From assembly GCF_002939985.1 (NCBI RefSeq), contig NZ_MDFM01000022.1, positions 21,745 to 85,744 on the forward strand: a DNA stretch of 64,000 nucleotides. The letters run 5' to 3'. The stretch's first letter is position 1. Each line of letters starts with the position of its first letter. Below are positions 9,059 through 17,792 of this stretch, in pieces. Source of the stretch: Xanthomonas hortorum pv. cynarae (GTDB lineage: Bacteria > Pseudomonadota > Gammaproteobacteria > Xanthomonadales > Xanthomonadaceae). Position numbers and translations under genes: made by a program. The notes under the pieces were generated by a model. The model was not told where the DNA came from. It searched no databases and saw nothing but the letters and a program-made list of their open reading frames with translations.

Positions 9059-10258
9059 TTATGCAAACGGTTGGTCGATCGCCAGCGATGGCGGCGTAAA
9101 CCACTGCGCGCCGGCATCGGTGACATAAAAATGGTCTTCCAGGCGCACGCCGAACTCGCCGGGCACCACGATCATCGGCTCGTTGCTGGCGCACATGCCC
9201 GGCTGCAGCGGCTGCGCGTTGCCGCGCACCAGGTACGGCGCCTCATGAATCGCCAACCCGCAGCCGTGGCCGGTGCGATGCGGCAGGCCGGGCAAGCGAT
9301 AGTCCGGGCCAAGCCCTGCCGCCTCCAGTACCTTGCGCGCCGCCTGGTCCACTGCTTCGCACGCAACACCGGGGCGTATCGCGGCAAATGCCGCCGCCTG
9401 CGCAGCCTGCTCCAGGTCCCAGATGCGCTGTTGCGCAGCATTGGGCGTACCGTAACTCCAGGTGCGAGTGATATCGGAGTGATAGCCCTGCACGGTGCAG
9501 CCGGTGTCGATCAGCACCAGCTCGCCTTCGCGCAGGTGCTGCACGCCGGGAATCCCGTGCGGGAATGAGGTGGCATGGCCGAACTGCACGATGCAGAAGG
9601 TGGAGCCGTTGTCCGCGCCCAGCGCGCGATGCGCCTCGTCGATGAAGCGCACCAGTTGATCGGTCCCGATACCTTCCTGCGCGATGCCGGCGGCCAGCCG
9701 CTGCACCAGCAAGGTCATGTCGCAGGCCTGCTGCATCAGCGCCAGCTCGGCCGGCGACTTGCACATGCGGCAGCCATCGATGATGGATCCCGCATCACGG
9801 ATCGCCGTGCCCAGGTGCGCGCGCAGGCCGGTGTGCACGGCAAACGCAATCCCTGGATCCAGTGCCAATGCATGCGCGTGGCGTTCGTCCATGGCCTGCA
9901 CCACCAGCGCGTACGGGTCCTCGTGTTCTTCCCACAGATACTTGGCAACTGGAATCTTCAGCACCGCATCCAGCGAGCCTTCTTCGAACGCGGGGCAGAT
10001 CAACACCGGGTCACCATCCAGCGTAAGCAGCAGCGCGACCAGACGCTCACTTGCGCCCCACGGCACGCCGGTGAAGTAGCGCAGCGAAGTGCCGGCACCG
10101 ACCAGCAATGCATCCACGCCATGCGCGCGCATCAGGCGGCGTGCGCGTTCGATGCGCTGTTGGTATTCGTCGGCGGCGATCGGCGCGGCGCGTTGCGTCC
10201 ACGGCGTCAGTTGCGCGCGTGCCTGTTCCAACGACACCCCGCCGATCTGGCTGCTCAT
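9059..10258 (-). CDS. M24 family metallopeptidase (Xaa-Pro dipeptidase-like)
   Basis: 399 residues with an N-terminal creatinase/prolidase-like domain and a C-terminal pita-bread catalytic domain. All five dimetal ligands are visible in order: the two Asp of LIDTGCTVQGYHSDITRTW, His in GHGCGLAIHE, Glu in NEPMI and Glu in VRLEDHFYV. Enzymes of this type split dipeptides with proline or hydroxyproline at the second position, in the cytoplasm (no signal peptide). The start was chosen because its ATG overlaps the stop of the aldehyde dehydrogenase gene (ATGA). Placement directly after the last hydroxyproline-degrading step suggests it releases Hyp or Pro from imported dipeptides. An arginine- or creatine-type M24 activity cannot be excluded. 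Confidence 0.85.
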   Translation of the reverse strand: MSSQIGGVSLEQARAQLTPWTQRAAPIAADEYQQRIERARRLMRAHGVDALLVGAGTSLRYFTGVPWGASERLVALLLTLDGDPVLICPAFEEGSLDAVLKIPVAKYLWEEHEDPYALVVQAMDERHAHALALDPGIAFAVHTGLRAHLGTAIRDAGSIIDGCRMCKSPAELALMQQACDMTLLVQRLAAGIAQEGIGTDQLVRFIDEAHRALGADNGSTFCIVQFGHATSFPHGIPGVQHLREGELVLIDTGCTVQGYHSDITRTWSYGTPNAAQQRIWDLEQAAQAAAFAAIRPGVACEAVDQAARKVLEAAGLGPDYRLPGLPHRTGHGCGLAIHEAPYLVRGNAQPLQPGMCASNEPMIVVPGEFGVRLEDHFYVTDAGAQWFTPPSLAIDQPFA

Positions 10259-11871
10259 GTGCCCGCTCCGAGATCTGCAGTACTCCACTGCCCATCCACC
10301 AGACGTGCGACACCGCCCGGATTGCGCTGGCGCAACTCGGCCGGCAGCAACGCGTCGGGCACCGCGTCGTAGCTATGCAAGGCAGCGAAACGGCGAATCG
10401 AACCGGGCATGCCCACCGCGGTGAACCCAGGATGCCCGGTGCTGGGGAACGGCCCGCCATGATTTTGCGCCGCGCTTACTGCAACGCCGGTCGGCATCTT
10501 GCTATTGATCAACCGCCCCACCCGCGCCCGCAGCACCGGTGCGATGGCCTGCCAGGCCGCATCGTCGCTGCCATCGACCGCGCGATACAAGGTGCCTGTG
10601 AGATTGCCTTCGAATGCGGCGGCGACCTGTTGCATCTGCGCAACGTCGCGCGTACGCACCAGCAGGCTCACCGGGCCGAAGGCCTCGGTCTGCAGCGCCT
10701 GCGGGTTTGCGATGAATGCCTGCGCCTCCACACTCAACAGGGTGGGCGCATAGCGATACCCGTCTTCGCCGGTGTGCCCCCCGGCCAGCAGCGCGGCGCC
10801 GGCAGCGCGCAAGGCCGCCACACCGCGTTGCACACCTTCAACGCCTGAGCTGGAAAACAGCACCATCGGCATGGCAGCGTCGAAATGCGCCGTGGTCGCG
10901 GCAACGAACGCATCGCCTGCCTCGCCGTGCGGCACCACCACCACACCGGGATTGGTGCAGAACTGGCCGCTCCCCAAGGTGCAGGAGGAAAAGAATTCCT
11001 GCGCCAAGGCGGCACCGCGTTCGGCCAGTGCGCCCGGCAGCAGGAACACCGGGTTGACGCTGGAGAGTTCCGCATAAAACGGCACGCCGGCCGCATCGGC
11101 GGCGGCCTTCAGCGCCAGCCCGCCGGCACGGCTACCGGTGAAGCCGATCGCCCCCAGCCGCGCATCGCCGGCCAGTCGCACACCTATCGCGTTGTCGAAG
11201 TGATACAGCAACTGCACTGCCGCAGCCGGCAGGCCCGCCGCGACCAACGCTGCATGCGCAAGCTGCGCCATGCGCTGGCTGGTGGCCGGATGCAGCGGGT
11301 GCGCCTTGGCGATCACCGGGTTGCGCGCGGCAATCGCCGAGGCGAAATCGCTGCCGGCAATCGCATTGAAGGCGAACGGGAAATTGTTCGGGCCAAACAC
11401 CAACACCGGCTTGCCCAGCGGCGCCAGATGCGAACGCAGATCGGCAGCGGTATCGATGATGGGTTGGGTCCAGCTGTAACTGCGCACCGCCTGTGCGGCC
11501 TGGCGCAATTGTCCGCTGGTGCGTGGCAGCTCGTTGCCACGCAAGCGTGTGGGCGCCGGCAATGCGGTCTCTGCGTGGGCAAGCGCCACCAAGGTGTCGG
11601 CATCGGCATCCAGCGCGTCGGCGTAGGCGTCCAGGAATGCGGCGATTTTTTCGACCGGTGCCGCTGCAAGTTCCGCTGCAATTGCTTGCGCTGCCGCAAA
11701 CGCGGTTTCGACATCCTCCGCACCGCTGACCGGAAACTGTGGCCCGATCGCCTCGCCAGTGCTCGGGTCGGCGGCACGGAAGCTGGCGCTCGCCGCGCGG
11801 CTGGGTTGCCACCGGCCGGCCAGCAATACCTCGGCCTGCTGGATGGGCGGGGATTGGAGCGTCTCGTTCAT
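10255..11871 (-). CDS. Alpha-ketoglutarate-semialdehyde dehydrogenase
   Basis: 538 residues of the NAD(P)-dependent aldehyde dehydrogenase superfamily. FTGSRAGG near residue 244 is the cofactor loop, Glu in AELSSVNP (about 268) is the general base, and Cys in GSGQFCTNPG (about 305) is the nucleophile. The divergent length and motifs fit the group that oxidises 2,5-dioxopentanoate to 2-oxoglutarate, the last step of trans-4-hydroxyproline catabolism. The frame stays open for 53 codons upstream, but MNETLQS is the first start giving a family-like N-terminus. It lies 186 bases downstream of the deaminase gene, in a gap with a hairpin, and overlaps the prolidase-like gene. Confidence 0.9.
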   Translation of the reverse strand: MNETLQSPPIQQAEVLLAGRWQPSRAASASFRAADPSTGEAIGPQFPVSGAEDVETAFAAAQAIAAELAAAPVEKIAAFLDAYADALDADADTLVALAHAETALPAPTRLRGNELPRTSGQLRQAAQAVRSYSWTQPIIDTAADLRSHLAPLGKPVLVFGPNNFPFAFNAIAGSDFASAIAARNPVIAKAHPLHPATSQRMAQLAHAALVAAGLPAAAVQLLYHFDNAIGVRLAGDARLGAIGFTGSRAGGLALKAAADAAGVPFYAELSSVNPVFLLPGALAERGAALAQEFFSSCTLGSGQFCTNPGVVVVPHGEAGDAFVAATTAHFDAAMPMVLFSSSGVEGVQRGVAALRAAGAALLAGGHTGEDGYRYAPTLLSVEAQAFIANPQALQTEAFGPVSLLVRTRDVAQMQQVAAAFEGNLTGTLYRAVDGSDDAAWQAIAPVLRARVGRLINSKMPTGVAVSAAQNHGGPFPSTGHPGFTAVGMPGSIRRFAALHSYDAVPDALLPAELRQRNPGGVARLVDGQWSTADLGAGT

Positions 11872-11939
11872 TGCGGCACCTTCGGTTGCATGAGGACAGA
11901 CCCTGCGCACTGTGCGGCAGCGGCCGACCAAATAACGAC

Positions 11940-11967
11940 GAGGATGCCGCGCTGATGCGACATCCTC
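11940..11967 (-). promoter_or_regulatory. Hairpin in the deaminase-dehydrogenase gap
   Basis: GAGGATGCCGC and GCGACATCCTC pair at 10 of 11 positions around a six-base loop. It sits in the only sizeable gap (11872-12057) of the hydroxyproline gene run. No clear T-tract follows on the minus strand, so it looks more like an RNA processing or attenuation structure than a full terminator. Confidence 0.4.
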
Positions 11968-12057
11968 ATCGACCCACCTCGCGCTACGCCGGCCACCGCG
12001 TCCGCGCGTGCATCCGTGCGCGGCGCTCATCCGGTGGCGTGCAGCCCGAGCTCATCG

Positions 12058-12966
12058 TCAGGACAGTTTGGGCGCAGTGGCGATGGCGTGGTCGATGACC
12101 TTGAGCGCGGCCTCGCGCTCGGCACCGTCGACCACCAGGCGCGGCGCGCGCACGCGCTCGCTGCCCAGGCCGACCTTTTCCTGCACCAGTTTGATCAACT
12201 GCACGAACTTGGGCACGGTATCCAGGCGCAGCAGCGGCAGGAACCAGTCGTAGAGTTCCTTCGCCGCCGGGTAGCCACCGTCACGCGCAAGTTCGAACAG
12301 GCGCACCGATTCCTTCGGGTAGGCGTTGACCAGGCCGGCGATCCAGCCCTTGGCGCCCATGCTCAGGCCTTCGACGATGGCATCGTCCATGCCCACCAGC
12401 AGCGCCAGACGATCGCCCAGCAGTTCCTGCAGCGCGGCGAAGCGGCGCACATCGCCCGAGGATTCCTTCACTGCCTGCAGGTTGGGGAATTCGGCCGCCA
12501 GCTCGGCGATCTGCGCCGGGCCGAAATCGGTCTTGTAGGCCACCGGGTTGTTGTACAGGATCACCGGCAGATCGGTCGCGGCGATCACCGCGCGCACATG
12601 CGCGCCCATCTCGCGCCAATCGGTGGAATACACGTATGGCGGCAACACCATCAACCCGCCGCAACCGAGTTCCTTGGCCGCTTTCGCCAGCGCCACCGCT
12701 TCACCGGTCACCAGGCTGGCGATGCCCGGCACCACCGGCACGCGGCCGTTCAACGCGGTGATCAGCGTCTTGAGCACAGCCAGCTTGTCGTCCACGCTCA
12801 AGGTGGCCGCTTCGCCCAGAGAACCCAGCGGCACGATCGCGGTGCAACCGGCGTCCACCAGCTGATTGGCGTGCTTGGCCAGGAAGTCGTGATCGATTTC
12901 ACCGGAGGCGGTGAACGGGGTGGTGATGGCCGGCAGCACGCCGTGCCAGAACGCAGCAATACTCAT
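12058..12966 (-). CDS. DapA-family Pyr4H2C deaminase (hydroxyproline pathway)
   Basis: 302 residues of the dihydrodipicolinate synthase/N-acetylneuraminate lyase family. Tyr138 in ILYNNPVAY and Lys167 in QAVKESSGD are the expected catalytic Tyr and Schiff-base Lys. DapA itself is normally encoded elsewhere. This copy sits between D-hydroxyproline dehydrogenase and alpha-ketoglutarate-semialdehyde dehydrogenase, which matches the deaminase/dehydratase that converts 1-pyrroline-4-hydroxy-2-carboxylate to 2,5-dioxopentanoate. Its ATG overlaps the stop of the FAD/NAD subunit gene (ATGA). Substrate is inferred from context; the fold and chemistry are firm. Confidence 0.88.
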   Translation of the reverse strand: MSIAAFWHGVLPAITTPFTASGEIDHDFLAKHANQLVDAGCTAIVPLGSLGEAATLSVDDKLAVLKTLITALNGRVPVVPGIASLVTGEAVALAKAAKELGCGGLMVLPPYVYSTDWREMGAHVRAVIAATDLPVILYNNPVAYKTDFGPAQIAELAAEFPNLQAVKESSGDVRRFAALQELLGDRLALLVGMDDAIVEGLSMGAKGWIAGLVNAYPKESVRLFELARDGGYPAAKELYDWFLPLLRLDTVPKFVQLIKLVQEKVGLGSERVRAPRLVVDGAEREAALKVIDHAIATAPKLS

Positions 12967-14276
12967 GGATGATTCCCTTGCGAGTCGGAAGTGAACGGGT
13001 CGGCCAGCGCCGCGAGGCGGACCGGGAACAACGGCGGCCGGCGGCCGGCGTCGGTGGAAAGCGCGGGCGGGCAACGCCCCAGTTCGGCCAGCGCGGTGCC
13101 GCAGATGCGGCCCTGGCAGGCGCCCATGCCGCAGCGCGAAGCGAGCTTGGCATCGCGTGCATCGTTGAAGTTGTCCAACGCGCCCAGCGGCACGTCTTCG
13201 CAGCGGCACACCAGCGTGTCGGGCTGCGCCAGCGTGCGGATGCGTGGATTGAGTGCGAACTGCTGTTGCAATGCTTCCGCGAACGCACGCGCGGCACGCC
13301 GACGTGGCTGCAAGCGCAGCGCGGCATCAGGTGCATCGGCGGCCATATGCCCGGCCATCGCGCCTTCGATCAGCGCGCAATCGCGCCCGCCGATGCCGCA
13401 GGCTTCGCCCGCAGCAAAGACCTGGGTGACGCTGGTGCGCAGCAACGCATCCACGCGTACTTGCTGATGCGCGCCGCAGGCTTCCAGCTGACACCCCAGC
13501 AACTGCGCAAGTTCGGTATTGGGCACCAGTCCATAGCCAACGGCCAGTTGATCGCAGGCGATACGCGTACGACCGGCAGGTCCTTCGATCTCGATTTCGC
13601 GCAGTTGCGTGTCGCCGTGTGCGGATACGACAAAGCTGCCGGCGCGATACGCCACCGCGCGCAACTGCAAGCGCAACGACACCGCCTGCGCCGCCTTGCC
13701 CGGCCAGCGCCACAACTGCAATGCGAACTGCCGCAACGCAGCTGCAGAAGTTTGTTCGTGGATGCCAAGCACCTGTGCGCCATGCCGTTGCAAGGTGGCC
13801 GCACTGGCCAGCAGCAAAGGGCCGCTGCCGGCGACGACCACGCGCTTGCCGGCCAGCGGCCAGCCCTGTTTGGCCAGCGCCTGCGCCGCGCCGGCACCGG
13901 TCACGCCGGGCAAGGTCCAGCCCGGGAATGGCAGCAGCAATTCGCGCGCGCCGGTGGCCAGCACCAGGGCTGCGTAATGCAGTTGCAGCGTGCCGTCCGG
14001 GCCATCGGCCAACAGCCAACCCGGCTGCGCCAACAGAATCTGCGTGCGCGTCAGCAGCGTGATCGATGCATCGCCCTGCACCTGTTGCAGCAGCGCGCGC
14101 GCATCGGTCGGCGCGCCGTACCGCACATCGCTGCGCCAGACCTGACCACCGGCACGCGGCTGCATGTCGACAACGCCCACGCGCACGCCATGACTGGCCG
14201 CCGCCTGCGCCGCCGCCAGGCCGGCCGGGCCGGCGCCGATCACCAACACATCGAAATGCTGCACGCGCTCAGCCAT
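12963..14276 (-). CDS. D-hydroxyproline dehydrogenase, FAD/NAD(P)-binding subunit
   Basis: 437 residues. The N-terminal dinucleotide fold carries GAGPAGLAAAQAAASHG and a second nucleotide site follows (VVAGSGPLLLASA). The C-terminal 80 residues contain a BFD-like iron-sulfur pattern with CRCED and CGMGACQGRIC. This is the pyridine-nucleotide-disulfide-type subunit found in heterotrimeric opine/D-hydroxyproline dehydrogenases, oxidising D-hydroxyproline with a DAO-like subunit and a small 2Fe-2S protein. The start overlaps the end of the 2Fe-2S gene by eight bases, and its own stop overlaps the deaminase start (ATGA). Tight coupling suggests stoichiometric assembly of the complex. Confidence 0.87.
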   Translation of the reverse strand: MAERVQHFDVLVIGAGPAGLAAAQAAASHGVRVGVVDMQPRAGGQVWRSDVRYGAPTDARALLQQVQGDASITLLTRTQILLAQPGWLLADGPDGTLQLHYAALVLATGARELLLPFPGWTLPGVTGAGAAQALAKQGWPLAGKRVVVAGSGPLLLASAATLQRHGAQVLGIHEQTSAAALRQFALQLWRWPGKAAQAVSLRLQLRAVAYRAGSFVVSAHGDTQLREIEIEGPAGRTRIACDQLAVGYGLVPNTELAQLLGCQLEACGAHQQVRVDALLRTSVTQVFAAGEACGIGGRDCALIEGAMAGHMAADAPDAALRLQPRRRAARAFAEALQQQFALNPRIRTLAQPDTLVCRCEDVPLGALDNFNDARDAKLASRCGMGACQGRICGTALAELGRCPPALSTDAGRRPPLFPVRLAALADPFTSDSQGNHP

Positions 14277-14514
14277 CGGTGCGTACCTGCATGCCGTCGC
14301 GCGCATCCACCAGGCAGGCGCGTTGCTGGCCGATGCCGTCGATGCGAACCCTGCATTCGAAACACACACCCATGCCGCACAACGGCGCGCGCGGCTGGCC
14401 ACTGCACGATTGCCGAAACTGCAGCGTTGCCAGCGCCACCGCTGCGGCAACACTGGCGCCGGCCGGCACTTCGACCGCTTGCGCATCCACGTGCAGCCGC
14501 ACCGTCGCGCTCAT
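14269..14514 (-). CDS. D-hydroxyproline dehydrogenase, small 2Fe-2S subunit
   Basis: 81 residues, a compact ferredoxin-like protein. Cys46, Cys51 and Cys54 (CGMGVCFEC) with Cys67 form the typical 2Fe-2S ligand set; Cys37 is extra. It corresponds to the gamma subunit of the heterotrimeric dehydrogenase and should pass electrons between the two flavin subunits. Start and stop both overlap the neighbours: ATGA with the DAO-like gene and eight bases with the FAD/NAD gene. The small size makes it easy to miss in annotation. Confidence 0.86.
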   Translation of the reverse strand: MSATVRLHVDAQAVEVPAGASVAAAVALATLQFRQSCSGQPRAPLCGMGVCFECRVRIDGIGQQRACLVDARDGMQVRTDG

Positions 14515-15773
14515 GCGGCTGCACCGTGCACGGCGCGCGCCGGTGCATAAGGCGCCGGGTCGATGACCGGCGTACGCCCGAGCAGGCTGTCCACGATCAC
14601 CCGTGCGCTCCCCAGCGCCGTGGTGACACCCAGCCCCTCGTGACCGGCGGCCACCCACACATCGCGCCGGCCGGGCACCGCCCCCAGATACGGCCGCCCG
14701 TCCGGTGTGGCCGGGCGCAACCCGGTCCACACCCGGATCGCCTGCAACTCGCGCAACACCGGCAGATAGGCGAACGCACGTTGCAGCATCTGCTGCAGCA
14801 CCGGCATCGACAGCGCGCGATCGTGCTCGCCGAACTGGCGCGAAGAGCCGATCAGGATCTGCCCGGTCGGTCGCGGCTGTACATTGAACGCCACGCTGGT
14901 GTCGTCGGCGCCATGCGCCGAATCCGCGTAGCCCAACTCCAGCAACTGATGCCGGATCACCCCCGGATGCCGATCGGTGATGACCAGATGGCCCTTGCGT
15001 GGGCGCAGTGCCAGCTCGGGCAGCAACTGCGGCAAGGCCACACCGCTGGCCACCAGCACCGGGCCGGCCAACAGCTGGCCATCGTCCAGACGCACCCCAT
15101 GCGCCAGCAACTGCTCCACCTTGCGGCCGGCAAACAGCTGCGCGCCCGCCTTGCAGGCCAGGCTCACCAGATGCCGCGCCACCCGCGGCGGGTACACCAC
15201 GGCCTCACCGGGCACGCGCATGCCCCCGGCCAGGCCCGGCACCAGTTGCGGCTCCAATGCATACAACTGCGTCGCGTCGATGGCTTCGGCATGCAGATCG
15301 GCCGCCGCCAAGCGCGCAATCTTGGCCGGCACCGCCGCCAGCTCGCGTGCATCGCGCGCCACCCACAGCGTGCCGCAGCGGCTGAATTCGGCCTCGCTCA
15401 GTTGCGCAAACCGCTCCCACAGCCGCAGCGAGTACGCCGACAACGCCAACTCGGCCGGGTCATCATCCATCGCCACCAGGTGCCCCATCGCCGCAGCGGT
15501 GGAGCCGCCGCCGATCGGCCCCGGCTCGACGATCGCCACGCGCAGCCCTTCGCCAGCCGCCGCCTCGGCGCAGGCCGCGCCGACAATGCCTGCGCCAATC
15601 ACAATCAGGTCGTAGCTGCGTCGCGTGGATGCAGCGGTCGGCGATGTCTGCGTGTCTGTTCGTGCAGCTGAGTGTGCAGCTGCCGCATCACCAGCCTGCG
15701 CGGCCGCGGACACGGCGGCTGACGCAGCAGGCGCTGCGCCGGCACTTCCCTGCGCGCGCGGCAGCTGGTGCAT
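14511..15773 (-). CDS. D-hydroxyproline dehydrogenase, DAO-like FAD subunit
   Basis: 420 residues of the D-amino-acid oxidase-like family. The Rossmann motif GAGIVGAACAEAAAGEG lies near residue 60, and the C-terminal GRRDVWVAAGHEGLGVTTALG segment closes the FAD site. It should be the catalytic subunit that oxidises cis-4-hydroxy-D-proline to 1-pyrroline-4-hydroxy-2-carboxylate. An unusual leader of about 50 residues, rich in Ala, Gln and Thr, precedes the flavin fold; a later non-ATG start is possible. The ATG overlaps the epimerase stop as TGATG, and the stop overlaps the 2Fe-2S start as ATGA. Confidence 0.87.
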   Translation of the reverse strand: MHQLPRAQGSAGAAPAASAAVSAAAQAGDAAAAHSAARTDTQTSPTAASTRRSYDLIVIGAGIVGAACAEAAAGEGLRVAIVEPGPIGGGSTAAAMGHLVAMDDDPAELALSAYSLRLWERFAQLSEAEFSRCGTLWVARDARELAAVPAKIARLAAADLHAEAIDATQLYALEPQLVPGLAGGMRVPGEAVVYPPRVARHLVSLACKAGAQLFAGRKVEQLLAHGVRLDDGQLLAGPVLVASGVALPQLLPELALRPRKGHLVITDRHPGVIRHQLLELGYADSAHGADDTSVAFNVQPRPTGQILIGSSRQFGEHDRALSMPVLQQMLQRAFAYLPVLRELQAIRVWTGLRPATPDGRPYLGAVPGRRDVWVAAGHEGLGVTTALGSARVIVDSLLGRTPVIDPAPYAPARAVHGAAA

Positions 15774-16711
15774 CAGGCCACGATGCCCCAGGCGAAAGGA
15801 TCGGCCGGGTCGATCGACAACTGCGAGCGCGCGGTGATGTAGGCATGGCCGCTGATGCGGGGCGCAATGCCACGCCCACTCAACCGATAACTGCCTTCGA
15901 ACGTGCTGCCCAGAATGCCTTGCTGCACCCAATGCCCGCCCTCGCCCAGCTTGCCGTCGGCGGCCAGGCAGGCCAGTTTGGCGCTGGTGCCGGTGCCGCA
16001 TGGCGAGCGGTCGTAGGCCAGCCCCGGGCACAGCACGAAATTACGCGCCAGGCCGCTGCCATCGGGCGCGGGGCCATTGACTTCGATATGGTCGATCTCG
16101 CCACCGGCCTCACCGGTGATGCCGGCCACTTCCAAGGCCAGCCGGATCGCTTCGGTATAAGCGGTCAGTTCGCGCTGATGCGCCAGATCCAGCACACACG
16201 GCGCCTGCTCGGTGATGAAAAACCAGTTGCCGCCCCAGGCCACATCGCCGCGCACGCGGCCGTGACCGGGCACGTCCACCTCCACGCCGGTCGCAAAGCG
16301 ATAACTCTCGACATTGTCGACCGACACCGTGCCGTCTTCGGCCAGCTCCACGCCGACCGTGCCGACCGGGGTTTCGATGCGGTGCTGGCCCGGCGCGATG
16401 CGCCCCAGCGCGGCCAGCGTGCGCACCACTCCGATGGTGCCGTGTCCGCACATGCCCAGGTAGCCGACGTTGTTGAAGAAGATCACCCCGGTGCAGGCGC
16501 TGGGGTCGCGTGGCGGCAGCAACAAGGCGCCGACCATGGTGTCCGAGCCGCGTGGTTCGCAGGCGATCGCGCTGCGCCACTGATCGAAATCGCGGCGAAA
16601 GCGCTCGCGACACTGCGCCAGATCGCCATCGCCCAGATCGGGGAAGCCGGAGAGGACCACGCGGGTAGGTTCGCCGGCCGTATGGGAGTCGATGACGTCG
16701 ATGGTGTGCAT
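15773..16711 (-). CDS. 4-hydroxyproline 2-epimerase
   Basis: 312 residues of the proline racemase superfamily. Both catalytic cysteines are present, Cys88 in GMCGHGT and Cys238 in RSPCGTGTSA, so this is a two-base epimerase rather than the dehydratase form in which one is Thr. It interconverts trans-4-hydroxy-L-proline and cis-4-hydroxy-D-proline in the cytoplasm and feeds the dehydrogenase encoded next. Xanthomonas campestris has a characterised enzyme of this type. It is the first gene of the run and faces a divergent AraC-type regulator across a 133 to 160 base spacer, the likely control point. Confidence 0.92.
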   Translation of the reverse strand: MHTIDVIDSHTAGEPTRVVLSGFPDLGDGDLAQCRERFRRDFDQWRSAIACEPRGSDTMVGALLLPPRDPSACTGVIFFNNVGYLGMCGHGTIGVVRTLAALGRIAPGQHRIETPVGTVGVELAEDGTVSVDNVESYRFATGVEVDVPGHGRVRGDVAWGGNWFFITEQAPCVLDLAHQRELTAYTEAIRLALEVAGITGEAGGEIDHIEVNGPAPDGSGLARNFVLCPGLAYDRSPCGTGTSAKLACLAADGKLGEGGHWVQQGILGSTFEGSYRLSGRGIAPRISGHAYITARSQLSIDPADPFAWGIVA

Positions 16712-16766
16712 GGCTCATGCTCCCACTGCGGACTGGCAGACGACTAGCGTCCAATGCGAGTTGCAA

Positions 16767-16782
16767 GTGCGGAAATCTGCAC
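16767..16782. promoter_or_regulatory. Candidate operator palindrome in divergent spacer
   Basis: GTGCGGAAATCTGCAC reads as GTGC-N-GA-NN-TC-N-GCAC, an imperfect dyad, in the spacer between the epimerase gene and the AraC-type regulator gene. It lies about 55 bases upstream of the epimerase ATG, a plausible activator or autoregulator position. AraC proteins often bind direct repeats, so the link to this regulator is only positional. Confidence 0.35.
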
Positions 16783-16871
16783 AATCGACAACCCGGTTCA
16801 CAGCCCCGCGTTTGCGCTAGGATCATTGCTGGGCCGCGCCTTTCGTGCAGCCGTCAATCGTGACCGCCACC

Positions 16872-17588
16872 ATGACGCCGATGGACCTCAACCTTCCCGC
16901 GCTGGAAATGCAGACGCTGTTCGACGCACTGCCGGACGTGGTGTTCTTCATCAAGGATGGGCAGGGCCGCTACACCCACTGCAACCTTACGCTCGTGCGC
17001 CGGCTGGGACGCAAGCTGCGCAGCGAAATCATCGGCCGCTCGCCGCTGGAAGTGTTCCCGCTGCCGCTGGGCGGAAGCTACATGATGCAGGACCGCCGCG
17101 TGCTGTGCGGCGAGCTCATCGACAATCAACTGGAGGTGCATCTGTACCCCAATCGCCTGCCCGGCTGGTGCCTGACCTTCAAGCGCCCGCTGTGTGAAGC
17201 CGACGAAGTGATCGGCATCGTGGGTATTTCGCGCGATCTGGGCCAGCCCGACAGCCGCCACTCGGCCTACGAACGCTTGAGCCAGGTGATGGAGCACATG
17301 CAGGCCAACTTCGGCGACAACCTGCGCGTGCAGAGTCTGGCCGACCTGGCCGGCTTGTCGGTGGCGCAGCTGGAGCGGCATTTCCGCCGCGTATTCCAGG
17401 TGACGCCGCAGCAACTGCTGACCAAGCTGCGCATCGAATCGGCGATGCGGCTGCTGTACGGCGACGACAGCATCGCCAGCATCGGGCAACGTTGCGGCTT
17501 TGCCGACCAGAGCGCGTTCGCACGCCAATTCAAGGCCACGGTCGGCATGACGCCGCGCGATTACCGCGCACTCAAGGGTCAGTTGTAA
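16872..17588 (+). CDS. PAS-AraC transcription regulator of hydroxyproline genes
   Basis: About 238 residues from this ATG; a GTG at 16845 would add nine. Residues 10-125 form a PAS sensor (ALPDVVFFIKDGQGRYTHCN, GIVGISRDLGQ). The last 100 residues carry two helix-turn-helix units of the AraC/XylS type (LADLAGLSVAQLERHFRRVF and IGQRCGFADQSAFARQFK, then GMTPRDYR). It is divergent from the epimerase gene, which strongly suggests it controls the catabolic run. PAS rather than cupin sensing is the less common architecture; the ligand might be hydroxyproline or a pathway intermediate. No ribosome site distinguishes the possible starts. Confidence 0.82.
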   Translation: MTPMDLNLPALEMQTLFDALPDVVFFIKDGQGRYTHCNLTLVRRLGRKLRSEIIGRSPLEVFPLPLGGSYMMQDRRVLCGELIDNQLEVHLYPNRLPGWCLTFKRPLCEADEVIGIVGISRDLGQPDSRHSAYERLSQVMEHMQANFGDNLRVQSLADLAGLSVAQLERHFRRVFQVTPQQLLTKLRIESAMRLLYGDDSIASIGQRCGFADQSAFARQFKATVGMTPRDYRALKGQL

Positions 17589-17792
17589 ACGAAAACTCGG
17601 TGCTGACATACGGCTGGCACAAATGCCGAATTCGGCAGGATTCGGGTTGCCGTTGCGATGCGGTTTGCACGGTCCCGGCGGCGACCATGCAGCGCGCCGG
17701 GTGCTGCCCCGGATGAGGCGGCGCTGAAGGTCGCGTCAAGGCGAGCCAGGGCCCGGATGGTAGAATTTCGGGTTTCCCCAACTGCGTTGCCA

